Shown piece after piece: positions 53,762 to 61,303 of a stretch of DNA of 64,000 nt. The stretch covers positions 1 through 64,000 of the forward strand of contig NZ_JACJKA010000003.1 of NCBI RefSeq assembly GCF_016900355.1. Direction: 5' to 3'. Made by a program: the position numbers and the translations under genes. The number at the start of each line of letters is the position of its first letter. Positions within the stretch are counted from its first letter, which is position 1. The notes beneath the pieces are model-generated. The model was given only the letters and a program-made list of their open reading frames with translations, was not told where the DNA came from and searched no databases. The stretch is from Bacteroides mediterraneensis. Lineage in GTDB: Bacteria > Bacteroidota > Bacteroidia > Bacteroidales > Bacteroidaceae.

Positions 53762-55924
53762 ATGCACAAGGAAATCATTCAACTTTTAAACGAGAAAAGA
53801 TTAAAAGAAGCTTTTGCCCAAATCAAGGAGGCTGCCGAGACACTCAACAACTGGGAACTGAAGTCGCAGATTGAGGCTCAGCAGACCACTTACCACTATA
53901 TGCTTCAATATACGGAGATGGGTACGCAAGACCCTCAGCGTGAAGCCATCTACCAGCAATTGCTATGCAAGGGATATGAGCTGGCCGACAAAACCTATTT
54001 TCTGAAAGAGCAGGAAAAGGCCTACGGCTACTTTGCCGACAAATTCCGGAAATTTGCCCAGACACCGGCCCATTCCTTCAAGGAAATCGGTTTCATGCTG
54101 GAAGCAGCCAAGCAGCCTTCCTTCACTCCGCAGACTCCGGAGGAAGAGAACCAGGTGCTGCAGAACTATACCCTGCACCAAAACACCGTCGACGAACTGT
54201 TCAACAAGATATGGGCTTCCACCCAATGGAGTGAAGAGGAACTTCAGGAGGCCCGCAACCTGTTGTCCAGTTCCTCCATGGCCGCCAACGACCGGGCAGT
54301 GATGGTCAGTGCCGTCACATTGAGCCTGCTGCAACTTTTCGACCAGCGGAAATTCCTGCTGCTGCTCTTTGCCTATCAGCAAGACCCGGAACCGACCGTC
54401 ACGCAACGGGCTTTGACGGGTATCGCCCTGGCCACTTACTTCCAGTCAGACCGTGTGCGCCTATATCCGGAACTGGTTTCTGCCTTGAAACTGATGGAAG
54501 ACGATGCCACGGCCCTGAAACAGTTGCACGACATACAGATTATTTTCCTTCTTTCCCGCGAAACGGAGAAAATCGATAAGAAGATGAGAGAGGAAATCAT
54601 TCCTCACATCATGCGTAACCCGAAACTTCGCGATCCGGAACTGAAGGTCATCGATATGGAAGACTTGGAAGACCTGAATCCGGAATGGAAAAAAGACATG
54701 GAGCAGATGAACCAGCAAATACACGAACTCGGGGAACTGCAGATGGAAGGTGCCGATACCTACATGATGGCTTTCTCCCAGCTGAAGACCTTCCCGTTCT
54801 TCCAGGAAGCGGCACATTGGTTCTATCTGTTCAGCCTGAAAGTGCCCGACTTGTACAAAATCTACAAAGGGACACCCCTCAATGAAAAGTCCCTGTTAGG
54901 TCTGATGGTCAACTCTCCGGCATTCTGTGACTCCGACAAATTCTCTTTCTGCCTGGCCTTGCAGTCACTGCCTCAGGACCAGCAGACCCTCATGCGTTCC
55001 AAGCTGAGCGGAGACGAGATAATGCCCTCCCAGAACGAGCTGAACCAGATGCTGGAAGAACAAAAGCTCAATGCCCTCCAGCGACAATACATCCACAACC
55101 TGTACCGGTTCTACAAGCTGTGGAGATTCAAACAGGAGATGCACGACATCTTCAAGGACCAGCTGGATTTCTGGAACAACGACCTGTTGCGCCCCTTGCT
55201 GCTGAAAGGGGAGTATCACGGACAGATTGCCGGCTACCTGTTCTCCAAAGGTTATATGACGGAAGCGGCCCACCTGTATGAAACCTTGGCTGAAAAAGAT
55301 CCGGCCCACACCGAGACCTGGCAGAAATTAGGATTCGCTTATCAGAAAGACAAGAGCTACGAGAAGGCCATCCGGGCTTACCTGCAGGCAGATGCCTTGA
55401 AAGCCAACCATGCATGGACCCTCAAACAACTGGCGCAATGCTACAAGCTGTCGGGAGAGTATGCGCAGGCGGCCACCTTCTACCGGAAAGTACTGGAGAC
55501 CGACCCTGACAACCTGCATCTTCTGATGCAGACCGGACAATGTCTGGCGGCACTGAAGAATTATCCGGAAGCCATTAAGGTATTCTACAAGGTGGAATTC
55601 ATGGAAACCCATCCGGAGAAAGCACGCCGGGCCATCGGCTGGTGCTATTTCATGTCCGGAAAATACGAAGAGGCACTCCGAATCTACGAGAAACTGCTTG
55701 CACTGGAAACTCCACAGGTGAACGACTGGCTGAACTCCGGACACGTCTACCTGGCCATGGGAAACATCCCCCAGGCGCTCACCCATTATCGGAAGGCCCA
55801 GGCTGGATGTGAATCGGAAGAGGACTTCATTGCCTTGTTCCTGGCCGACAAAGCGGCCCTGGAATCACAAAAGGTGGCGGAAAGTCAGATTTACCTGATT
55901 GCGGATATTCTGCGAAAAGCATAA
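53762..55924 (+). CDS. Large TPR-repeat protein
   Basis: The 720-residue cytoplasmic protein is helical throughout. Its last 230 residues contain consecutive tetratricopeptide repeats, e.g. AAHLYETLAEKDPAHTETWQ, KAIRAYLQADALKANHAWTL, AATFYRKVLETDPDN and EALRIYEKLLALETPQVNDW. The N-terminal 480 residues look like degenerate helical repeats. No catalytic domain, signal peptide or membrane helix is present. TPR proteins are scaffolds for protein interaction; the partner is unknown. The start was chosen from the promoter position. Confidence 0.88.
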   Translation: MHKEIIQLLNEKRLKEAFAQIKEAAETLNNWELKSQIEAQQTTYHYMLQYTEMGTQDPQREAIYQQLLCKGYELADKTYFLKEQEKAYGYFADKFRKFAQTPAHSFKEIGFMLEAAKQPSFTPQTPEEENQVLQNYTLHQNTVDELFNKIWASTQWSEEELQEARNLLSSSSMAANDRAVMVSAVTLSLLQLFDQRKFLLLLFAYQQDPEPTVTQRALTGIALATYFQSDRVRLYPELVSALKLMEDDATALKQLHDIQIIFLLSRETEKIDKKMREEIIPHIMRNPKLRDPELKVIDMEDLEDLNPEWKKDMEQMNQQIHELGELQMEGADTYMMAFSQLKTFPFFQEAAHWFYLFSLKVPDLYKIYKGTPLNEKSLLGLMVNSPAFCDSDKFSFCLALQSLPQDQQTLMRSKLSGDEIMPSQNELNQMLEEQKLNALQRQYIHNLYRFYKLWRFKQEMHDIFKDQLDFWNNDLLRPLLLKGEYHGQIAGYLFSKGYMTEAAHLYETLAEKDPAHTETWQKLGFAYQKDKSYEKAIRAYLQADALKANHAWTLKQLAQCYKLSGEYAQAATFYRKVLETDPDNLHLLMQTGQCLAALKNYPEAIKVFYKVEFMETHPEKARRAIGWCYFMSGKYEEALRIYEKLLALETPQVNDWLNSGHVYLAMGNIPQALTHYRKAQAGCESEEDFIALFLADKAALESQKVAESQIYLIADILRKA

Positions 55925-56304
55925 GACTGATGCCCGAGAGCAAAAAATGGTATCTTGTAGATAGGCCAAGCAGATGCTGTGCATAAGAACCCGTTGGAAC
56001 CATCCGTGCGCGGTTTCTTTGTGCCAGACTTCTTCATCCATTTGAGAGTAGCAATAGATTCCCTGTATTCTCTTGCTACTTTTCTTTTTTATAGGGCTCC
56101 AATGAACTATACTTCAAGTTGGATAATTCATGAATTAACTATATCTCGTATGATGAAACAACTGTGCCGCAAACGTTGCGACGTGTACAACCGCGAGCTT
56201 ACGACCGACATCACACGATACATGGACGTGGCGATGAAGATACTGAAAGAGAACTGATGCACTCAGTTTGTAGTTTTCCTGTCACAAGGATGTGAACTTC
56301 CTGT
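55925..56304 (+). other. Intergenic stretch with a doubtful small ORF
   Basis: A 92-codon frame (55979-56257) is open. Its second half, MMKQLCRKRCDVYNRELTTD and RYMDVAMKILKEN, reads like the C-terminal helix of a real protein. Its first half looks noncoding. On the other strand, 55980-56070 is also open (SIATLKWMKKSGTKKPRTDG). I cannot name either; both may be gene debris. Confidence 0.3.
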
Positions 56305-57249
56305 TCAACGAACCAGAAAGTCATAGAAAGGAGTGTAGAGCCGGTCGTTCACCTCCAGATAGAGATAATTGTTCTTGAAGTCATAGAGTTGGTTGAAACG
56401 TTGCAGGAAGTTGTTGCCCAACACGCCGTCCATCGCGTCACTGGCCTGTACACCCGTTGTCACCGTAGAAAAGGCACCGGGTATGCGAGGCAAAGTCAGT
56501 GCATCTCCCAGTGTTACCGAATCGAAGTACACATTCTGAAGTTCATCGCCGTCCTTCACCGTACCGGCTATGCGCGAGATGGCAAATGGTTTCTGTGTGC
56601 CCCGCAGGCCGTTGCGACGGACGAAAGGTGTATTGAGATCGAACACACGGTCGGAACCGGTATCCACCTCTACCGACACCAGATAATCCACTCCGCCAAC
56701 ACGCACGCCGACCGGAACGACCGGCACTCCCAGACGATAGTCCATCTTCAGCCTGACAGCCTTGTCCGATGCCGCCTTCTGCCCGTCGCCCAATTCATAC
56801 AGGAAGATGGATTTCCGCCGATAATCAATACGGACATCAAAGTTCCTCAGATAAGACAGCCCCAGCACACCGTCCAAGGCATCGGGCGGATAAGGAATAG
56901 CTACCAGTTCCAAGCCGGAAATGGCCCGGCTGCCCATCCTCACCACCTGAGAGGGCTCTGTGGAAGGGATGGTTTCCACCGAATTGGCGCTATTGTTCTC
57001 CTCACTTCCCGTAAAGGCAGCCAGCCCTTCGGTGCGCGGCGAATTGGAATTGAGCACCACATCCGTCGCTCCCGTGTCCAGCAGAAAGCGCAGGGGGCGG
57101 TCGTCCTGCCCATTAATATAGACTGTCACATACAGACGGTTGTCGGCACCCAGTTCAAAAGGTATCGTGTCGACCGGAATTACTTCTGCCCAAGCCGACA
57201 GACTCAACAGACAGAGGAAGCATATGCTCAGCAAAGATATTTTCTTCAT
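56305..57249 (-). CDS. Secreted two-lobed aspartic (retropepsin-like) protease
   Basis: The 314-residue protein has a signal peptide (MKKISLLSICFLCLLSLSAWA) and two aspartic-protease lobes. Active-site motifs are LLDTGATDVVL (DTGA 58-61) and VEVDTGSDRVF (DTGS 196-199). Each lobe has a later DGVLG flap-type motif (DALDGVLGLSYL and DAMDGVLGNNFL). This duplicated layout resembles pepsins but with retropepsin-like local sequence. It should act in the periplasm or outside. The start was chosen because the promoter (57280-57287) lies downstream of an in-frame ATG at 57330. Confidence 0.85.
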   Translation of the reverse strand: MKKISLLSICFLCLLSLSAWAEVIPVDTIPFELGADNRLYVTVYINGQDDRPLRFLLDTGATDVVLNSNSPRTEGLAAFTGSEENNSANSVETIPSTEPSQVVRMGSRAISGLELVAIPYPPDALDGVLGLSYLRNFDVRIDYRRKSIFLYELGDGQKAASDKAVRLKMDYRLGVPVVPVGVRVGGVDYLVSVEVDTGSDRVFDLNTPFVRRNGLRGTQKPFAISRIAGTVKDGDELQNVYFDSVTLGDALTLPRIPGAFSTVTTGVQASDAMDGVLGNNFLQRFNQLYDFKNNYLYLEVNDRLYTPFYDFLVR

Positions 57250-57279
57250 ATTCTTAATTCTTTCAAAAGTTCGGTCCGG

Positions 57280-57287
57280 CAAAGATA
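57280..57287 (-). promoter_or_regulatory. -7 promoter box for the aspartic protease gene
   Basis: TATCTTTG on the minus strand, 31 bp upstream of the chosen ATG, matches TAnnTTTG. Confidence 0.6.
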
Positions 57288-57520
57288 CTGTTTTTTTGTG
57301 TAAGTATTCAGATAAATGCTTACGATTCAAACTTAAATCCCTTATTTCCCATTTTCACCCCATATTTTATAGTACCCAATTTGGAGACTGGTATAAATAT
57401 TGTAATTTTACGCCCATCGGGATGGGGGTCTACCCTTTGGCACTGGCTGTTCCCCGACCGATGAGTTTCCTATAGAAAAATAATACGTGACACTGTTTAT
57501 TTTATCCCCCCTATTTATCA

Positions 57521-57727
57521 ATGAATATGATTCAAAAAATATATAAATATACATCACTCTTTTTTAGGGACTTTTTTGCATTGTTCGGAATGATGTCAAT
57601 GTACTATATGCTCACAGAAACTTCAACAAAAAGTATTATCAAACCTTGTTTGTTTTATGCTTTTACTGTGGCTATTGCCAATCTGATAAGGACCATATTT
57701 AGAGATAAGAATAAAAAAGCCAGCTAA
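57521..57727 (+). CDS. Small two-helix membrane protein
   Basis: The 68-residue product has two hydrophobic segments (YTSLFFRDFFALFGMMSMYY and IIKPCLFYAFTVAIANLIRT) and a basic tail ending DKNKKAS. It is not recognised. A good terminator starts at its last codons, which supports a real transcript. Local base composition is AT-rich, like the decayed block that follows. Confidence 0.5.
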   Translation: MNMIQKIYKYTSLFFRDFFALFGMMSMYYMLTETSTKSIIKPCLFYAFTVAIANLIRTIFRDKNKKAS

Positions 57728-57758
57728 TCCGCAACACTTTGTGTATGAATTAGCTGGC
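57716..57758 (+). terminator. Terminator overlapping the small membrane gene stop
   Basis: AGCCAGCTAAT pairs perfectly with ATTAGCTGGCT, followed by a T-rich tail; the stop codon lies in the left arm. Confidence 0.75.
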
Positions 57759-57869
57759 TAATTTTATTCTATTTATTGAATGTCCCTTTTTAGTTTACAC
57801 TTTTCAATTAGAAAACTCGATGAAATCCTTGCAAACAAAATTCTTTTCTGCCATTCTTTCTTGCCAGCA

Positions 57870-58128
57870 TTAACACTCTTTGCCTATTTCATCCAACAAG
57901 TCACTATAGGAAGTCACTTTATGATACTTTACCTTGGCTGTAGAGATAGAGTTATACAACTTCTCGGCACACTCTATCTTTGCTTTTTCTATCCCCCTTA
58001 TCTCCATAGAGGCCATCGAGCCCTTAGTCTCAGCAATAAAGAAAATATGCTTTATTCCATCTACCTCCATGGCAATGGCCCAGTCCGGTGCATAATTTCC
58101 AACTATAAAATATGGTATTTTATGATTT
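57870..58128 (-). pseudogene. Type III restriction endonuclease (Res) C-terminal fragment
   Basis: About 85 codons read IPYFIVGNYAPDWAIAMEVD, then IFFIAETKGSMASMEIRGIE and KAKIECAEKLYNSISTAKVK. This matches the C-terminal PD-(E/K)xK nuclease part of type III restriction subunits: PDWA contributes the Asp and AETKG the E-x-K. The helicase part is missing and an unrelated RhuM-like fragment precedes it, so it cannot work as a restriction enzyme. Confidence 0.7.
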
Positions 58129-58350
58129 CCCATCCGAAACAGTTGTTCGGAATTTCCGAACAACTATCTCTTCGTCTAACGCCCCTCTTTAAAGATATGC
58201 TTAATATGTTCACTGACATTCGATTTACTGGTCTGGTACAGTACACACACTGCGCTTGTGCAAGCCACAAAATGTCATCATCCAACTTGACATCAATCTT
58301 AGTTTGCCCGCCGATAGATGTATTTATTATAACCTTGTTTTCTCCAATTT
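58129..58350 (-). pseudogene. Frameshifted RhuM-like N-terminal fragment
   Basis: On the minus strand one frame reads NKVIINTSIGGQTKIDVKL then DDDILWLAQAQ. A second frame continues LYQTSKSNVSEHIKHIFKEG, and a third DEEIVVRKFRTTVS. Together they rebuild the start of a RhuM-family (virulence-protein/DUF) N-terminal domain, with at least two frameshifts and no C-terminal part. Confidence 0.55.
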
Positions 58351-58351
58351 T

Positions 58352-58920
58352 TCAGTCTTTTTTATTACAGGACTTTTCTTCTTTGTCCCACATAGTCATC
58401 ATTGTTTTTCCAAGATCTGTCAGCCTGTACTTCTGTTTAGGATGATGCGGTTTATCCGGATAAAGAGGTTCTACCAACTTCATGGCAATGGCCGGTTTTA
58501 GAATATTTTTCATAAAAGCCCGTGCGGAATTCATGCGGAGTTCATGCGGAGTTCGTGCGGAGTTCACACGGAGTTGAATTTCATTAGCACTACAATCAAC
58601 ATCTTTCAAACTGAATATCAATCGCTTAAACATATTTACATACTCATCACCATGAGTTTCCAAGTTCGTGCGGAGTTCGTAACAACTTCGTTCCAAGTCC
58701 GTGGCATTCGCATCTTTTACTATTACCTCAAACACAGTCAACTTATCAATATTGAATACAGCAGGCTGAGAACCATTTTCCGCCAAAAACTCCTGTACCC
58801 GGCTCACACCTCGATTAAACATGTTGACATATTTCATAATCTTCATAGCCTCGGCTATAATGGGATTACGGTAAGCATTCACATTCATTTGACCGAAACC
58901 AGTCCGATAAGGTTCATTCC
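58352..58920 (-). pseudogene. AlbA_2/ATP-binding protein, C-terminal fragment
   Basis: About 185 codons beginning FGQMNVNAYRNPIIAEAMK and VNMFNRGVSRVQEFLAENG match the C-terminal HATPase_c_4 region of Schlafen-AlbA_2-type putative DNA-binding/ATP-binding proteins. A winged-helix-like end follows (KYRLTDLGKTMMTMW). The AlbA_2 N-terminal half is absent and the frame hits a stop next to the pantothenate kinase gene. A 134-171 segment repeats R(V/M)NSAR-TPHELR motifs. Translation from the internal ATG at 58888 is possible, but the protein would be partial. Confidence 0.65.
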
Positions 58921-59753
58921 CTTACCAGACTGGTTTCTATTTTTTTGATATAAGCCAACGCCGCACCTATCGCTGTCTGGTATTCGGCATATTCCGGAAT
59001 GATGAAACGCACGTCGTACATCTGCCCGATGGTTTCAAATACCGGACGGCACTGGGGAAGCTGCGTCAGGTTGCCAATCAGCACGAAATCGCGGATTCCC
59101 ATCTCCATAGCCGACAACACGGCTGCCTGCCCGATAGACTGCAACACCATGTGCATCAAGCCCAAGGCCAGGTCTTCCGGCGAGGCATTGTTGTCCAGTT
59201 TGCCCAGTAAGGAAGCCGTCGCATCCAAGGGAAGGCCGGGCAAGGATGTCCGGCAAATGTCCTGAATCTGCAAGTCCACGTTCCGCAAATCGCCTTTCTC
59301 CGCCAGTTCCGATACCCACAGAATGTCCTGCGTATGCAGCAACAGACGCGACAAGCCCATCAAGGTACCACCTCCGATGCCGATGCCGCCCACGTGGCGA
59401 ATCTCCTCATTCTCCACCCGCACGAAGGAAGTGCCTGTGCCCATGCTCACCACCATCAGCTTGTCCAGTCCGGTGGCATACTGCGCACTCAGTCCGTTGG
59501 CGATAAACTCGTCCGTACGGGCAGTGGGCAATCCGTATAAAGGCTGCTGGATGTACGAACTTCCCACTCCGGTCAGCATCACCTGCTCCACCTCCGAGAG
59601 CGGAATGGAGTGGTCGTATATGTATTTGCCAAAAGCCCCGAACAAGGAAGTGACCGGGTCGGCCGCTTTCACAAACATCGGATGGCTGATGCACCCGTTT
59701 TTCACACCGACAATCTTGGTGGTGCTTCCTCCTACATCGATTCCTATAATCAT
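58914..59753 (-). CDS. coaW: Type II pantothenate kinase
   Basis: The 279-residue ASKHA-fold kinase phosphorylates pantothenate, the first step of coenzyme A synthesis. Motifs are IGIDVGGSTTKIVGV (phosphate 1), MLTGVGSSYI, VVSMGTGTSFV (phosphate 2) and GGIGIGGGTLMGLSRLL. The C-terminal end AEYQTAIGAALAYIKK is typical of CoaW. Many bacteria instead use CoaA or CoaX; whether this genome has another kinase cannot be seen here. It is monocistronic. Confidence 0.88.
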   Translation of the reverse strand: MIIGIDVGGSTTKIVGVKNGCISHPMFVKAADPVTSLFGAFGKYIYDHSIPLSEVEQVMLTGVGSSYIQQPLYGLPTARTDEFIANGLSAQYATGLDKLMVVSMGTGTSFVRVENEEIRHVGGIGIGGGTLMGLSRLLLHTQDILWVSELAEKGDLRNVDLQIQDICRTSLPGLPLDATASLLGKLDNNASPEDLALGLMHMVLQSIGQAAVLSAMEMGIRDFVLIGNLTQLPQCRPVFETIGQMYDVRFIIPEYAEYQTAIGAALAYIKKIETSLVRE

Positions 59754-59927
59754 AACTTTAGTTCCAAATCTTAATTTTCACAATATGGGCGCAAGTCTAC
59801 AAACTTTTTTCGTGAAAACAGGTACGTCGTCTTCTTTTTTTAATAAAAAATTAGATTAAATTCTCATGGACTTTCTCCTTTAAAGAATGTGAAAATTCTT
59901 TTTTCACCACTCATACAGAATCCGAAA

Positions 59928-60037
59928 AAACGCACTTGCGTTTCAGGCAAAACGTACTTGTCTTCCAACTCAAACGTACTTATGTTTCAGGTAAAACGCA
60001 CTTGTGTTTCAGGCAAAACGCACTTGCGTTTCAAGAC
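59928..60037. repeat. 22-bp-period repeat array (AAACGCACTTGCGTTT units)
   Basis: Five units start AAACG at 59928, 59950, 59972, 59994 and 60016, exactly 22 bp apart. The core AAACGCACTTGCGTTT is nearly palindromic (AACGCA-CT-TGCGTT) and most units end TCAGGC or TCAGGT. The array lies between the divergent coaW and mannosyltransferase genes. A period of 22 bp is close to two turns of the helix, as in arrays bound by a protein on one face. No ORF explains it. Confidence 0.85.
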
Positions 60038-60073
60038 AGCCAGACCCCCCAAATCCATCCCAACCTTGACGGG

Positions 60074-60191
60074 TTGACGGGTTGGCACCGGTTTTCTAAA
60101 CTTCCTATATACGGGTGTGGAAAAATATAAAAGTTGTATTTTTCCACACCCGTATATATAGAAGTTATAAAAATGCCTGACAACCCGTCAA
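60074..60191. repeat. Nested palindrome element, copy 1
   Basis: The outer arms TTGACGGGTTG (60074-60084) and CAACCCGTCAA (60181-60191) are perfect complements. Inside them 60099-60166 forms a second long hairpin: AACTTC, TATATACGGGTGTGGAAAAAT and its near-perfect complement around an 8-nt loop. Confidence 0.8.
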
Positions 60192-60302
60192 CCCCGACAA
60201 ACCTGTCAACCCCAGAATGGAGAAAACCATAAAATCCATTTCCTCGTAAACTGCTGATAAAAAGAATCTTACAAGAGCATTTTCCTAACTGAAGAGAAAA
60301 AA

Positions 60303-60445
60303 GCTTGTCGGGGTTGTCAGGGTTGACAGGTAGTTTGTAAACTTTTATATAGTAGGGTGTGGAAACAGACTCAAATGACTTGTTTCCACACCTGTATATA
60401 TAAAGTTTGAAAAAATGGGTGGCAACCCCGTCAACCCCGACAAGC
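60303..60445. repeat. Nested palindrome element, copy 2
   Basis: The outer arms GCTTGTCGGGGTTG (60303-60316) and CAACCCCGACAAGC (60432-60445) are perfect complements. The inner hairpin 60339-60408 pairs AAACTTTTATATA...GGGTGTGGAAACA with TGTTTCCACACC...TATATATAAAGTTT. Its layout and words (GTGTGGAAA, CAACCCCGTCAACCCC) repeat those of copy 1 about 230 bp upstream. Confidence 0.8.
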
Positions 60446-60516
60446 CGGCCCTCCCCAAAAACAGGCCCCCTGTGAAGAAAAAAACCTGCCAAGAAAAGGA
60501 ATCCATATTTTATGCG

Positions 60517-60524
60517 TATATTTG
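60517..60524 (+). promoter_or_regulatory. -7 promoter box for the mannosyltransferase-pyrC operon
   Basis: TATATTTG matches TAnnTTTG, 22 bp upstream of the ATG at 60546. It overlaps an in-frame upstream ATG at 60522, ruling that start out. Confidence 0.6.
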
Positions 60525-60545
60525 CACGACATATATAAAAATACC

Positions 60546-61292
60546 ATGCAGACAAGTGACAGTATTGTGATAATTCCTACTTACAACGAGAAGGAAAACA
60601 TCGAAAATATCATCCGGGCGGTATTCGGACTGGAAAAATGTTTCCACATCCTGGTCATCGAAGACAACTCACCCGACGGCACGGCCGACATCGTCCGCCG
60701 GCTGCAAAACGAGTTCCCCGAACGCCTGTTCATGATTGAACGGAAAGGCAAGCTCGGACTGGGCACCGCGTATATCACCGGATTCAAATGGGCCATCGAA
60801 CACGGATACGACTATGTGTTCGAGATGGATGCCGACTTCAGCCATAACCCCAACGACCTGCCCCGGCTCTACAAGGCCTGTCACGACGACGGTGCCGATG
60901 TGTCCATCGGTTCACGCTACGTGAGCGGGGTCAATGTGGTCAACTGGCCGATGGGCCGAGTACTGATGTCGTACTTTGCCTCCAAATATGTGCAATTCAT
61001 CACCGGTCTGCCCATTCACGACACCACTGCCGGCTTTGTCTGCTACCGCCGGAAAGTGCTTGAAACCATTCATCTGGACCACATCCGCTTCAAAGGCTAT
61101 GCGTTTCAGATTGAAATGAAGTTCACGGCCTACAAATGCGGTTTTCACATTACCGAAGTACCTGTCATCTTCATCAACCGCGAGCTGGGTACTTCCAAGA
61201 TGAACAGCAGCATTTTCGGAGAAGCCGTGTTCGGTGTCATCCAGCTGAAATGGGACAGCTGGTTCAAGAAATACCCCAAGAACTCTAATTGA
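60546..61292 (+). CDS. Polyprenol-phosphate mannosyltransferase-like GT2 (Ppm/DPM1 type)
   Basis: The 248-residue family 2 glycosyltransferase resembles dolichol/polyprenol-phosphate mannose synthases, which move mannose from GDP-mannose to a lipid carrier at the inner membrane. Visible motifs are IIPTYNEKENIENI, LVIEDNSPDGTADIV, FEMDADFSHNP (metal DxD) and IGSRYVSGVNVVNW, with GYAFQIEMKFTAYK further on. There is no C-terminal membrane domain, as in the soluble type. It is first in an operon with pyrC and a MetH-activation protein. Confidence 0.88.
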   Translation: MQTSDSIVIIPTYNEKENIENIIRAVFGLEKCFHILVIEDNSPDGTADIVRRLQNEFPERLFMIERKGKLGLGTAYITGFKWAIEHGYDYVFEMDADFSHNPNDLPRLYKACHDDGADVSIGSRYVSGVNVVNWPMGRVLMSYFASKYVQFITGLPIHDTTAGFVCYRRKVLETIHLDHIRFKGYAFQIEMKFTAYKCGFHITEVPVIFINRELGTSKMNSSIFGEAVFGVIQLKWDSWFKKYPKNSN

Positions 61293-61303
61293 AAACAGTG
61301 CTT

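Noticed and set aside
58103-58285. 60-codon minus-strand frame as an intact small gene
   Set aside because: Its reading changes frame relative to RhuM-like homology within the stretch, so it is a by-product of frameshifts in a fragment.
59928-60037. CRISPR array
   Set aside because: The period is only 22 bp, there are no unique spacers between repeats, units themselves vary, and no cas gene is nearby.
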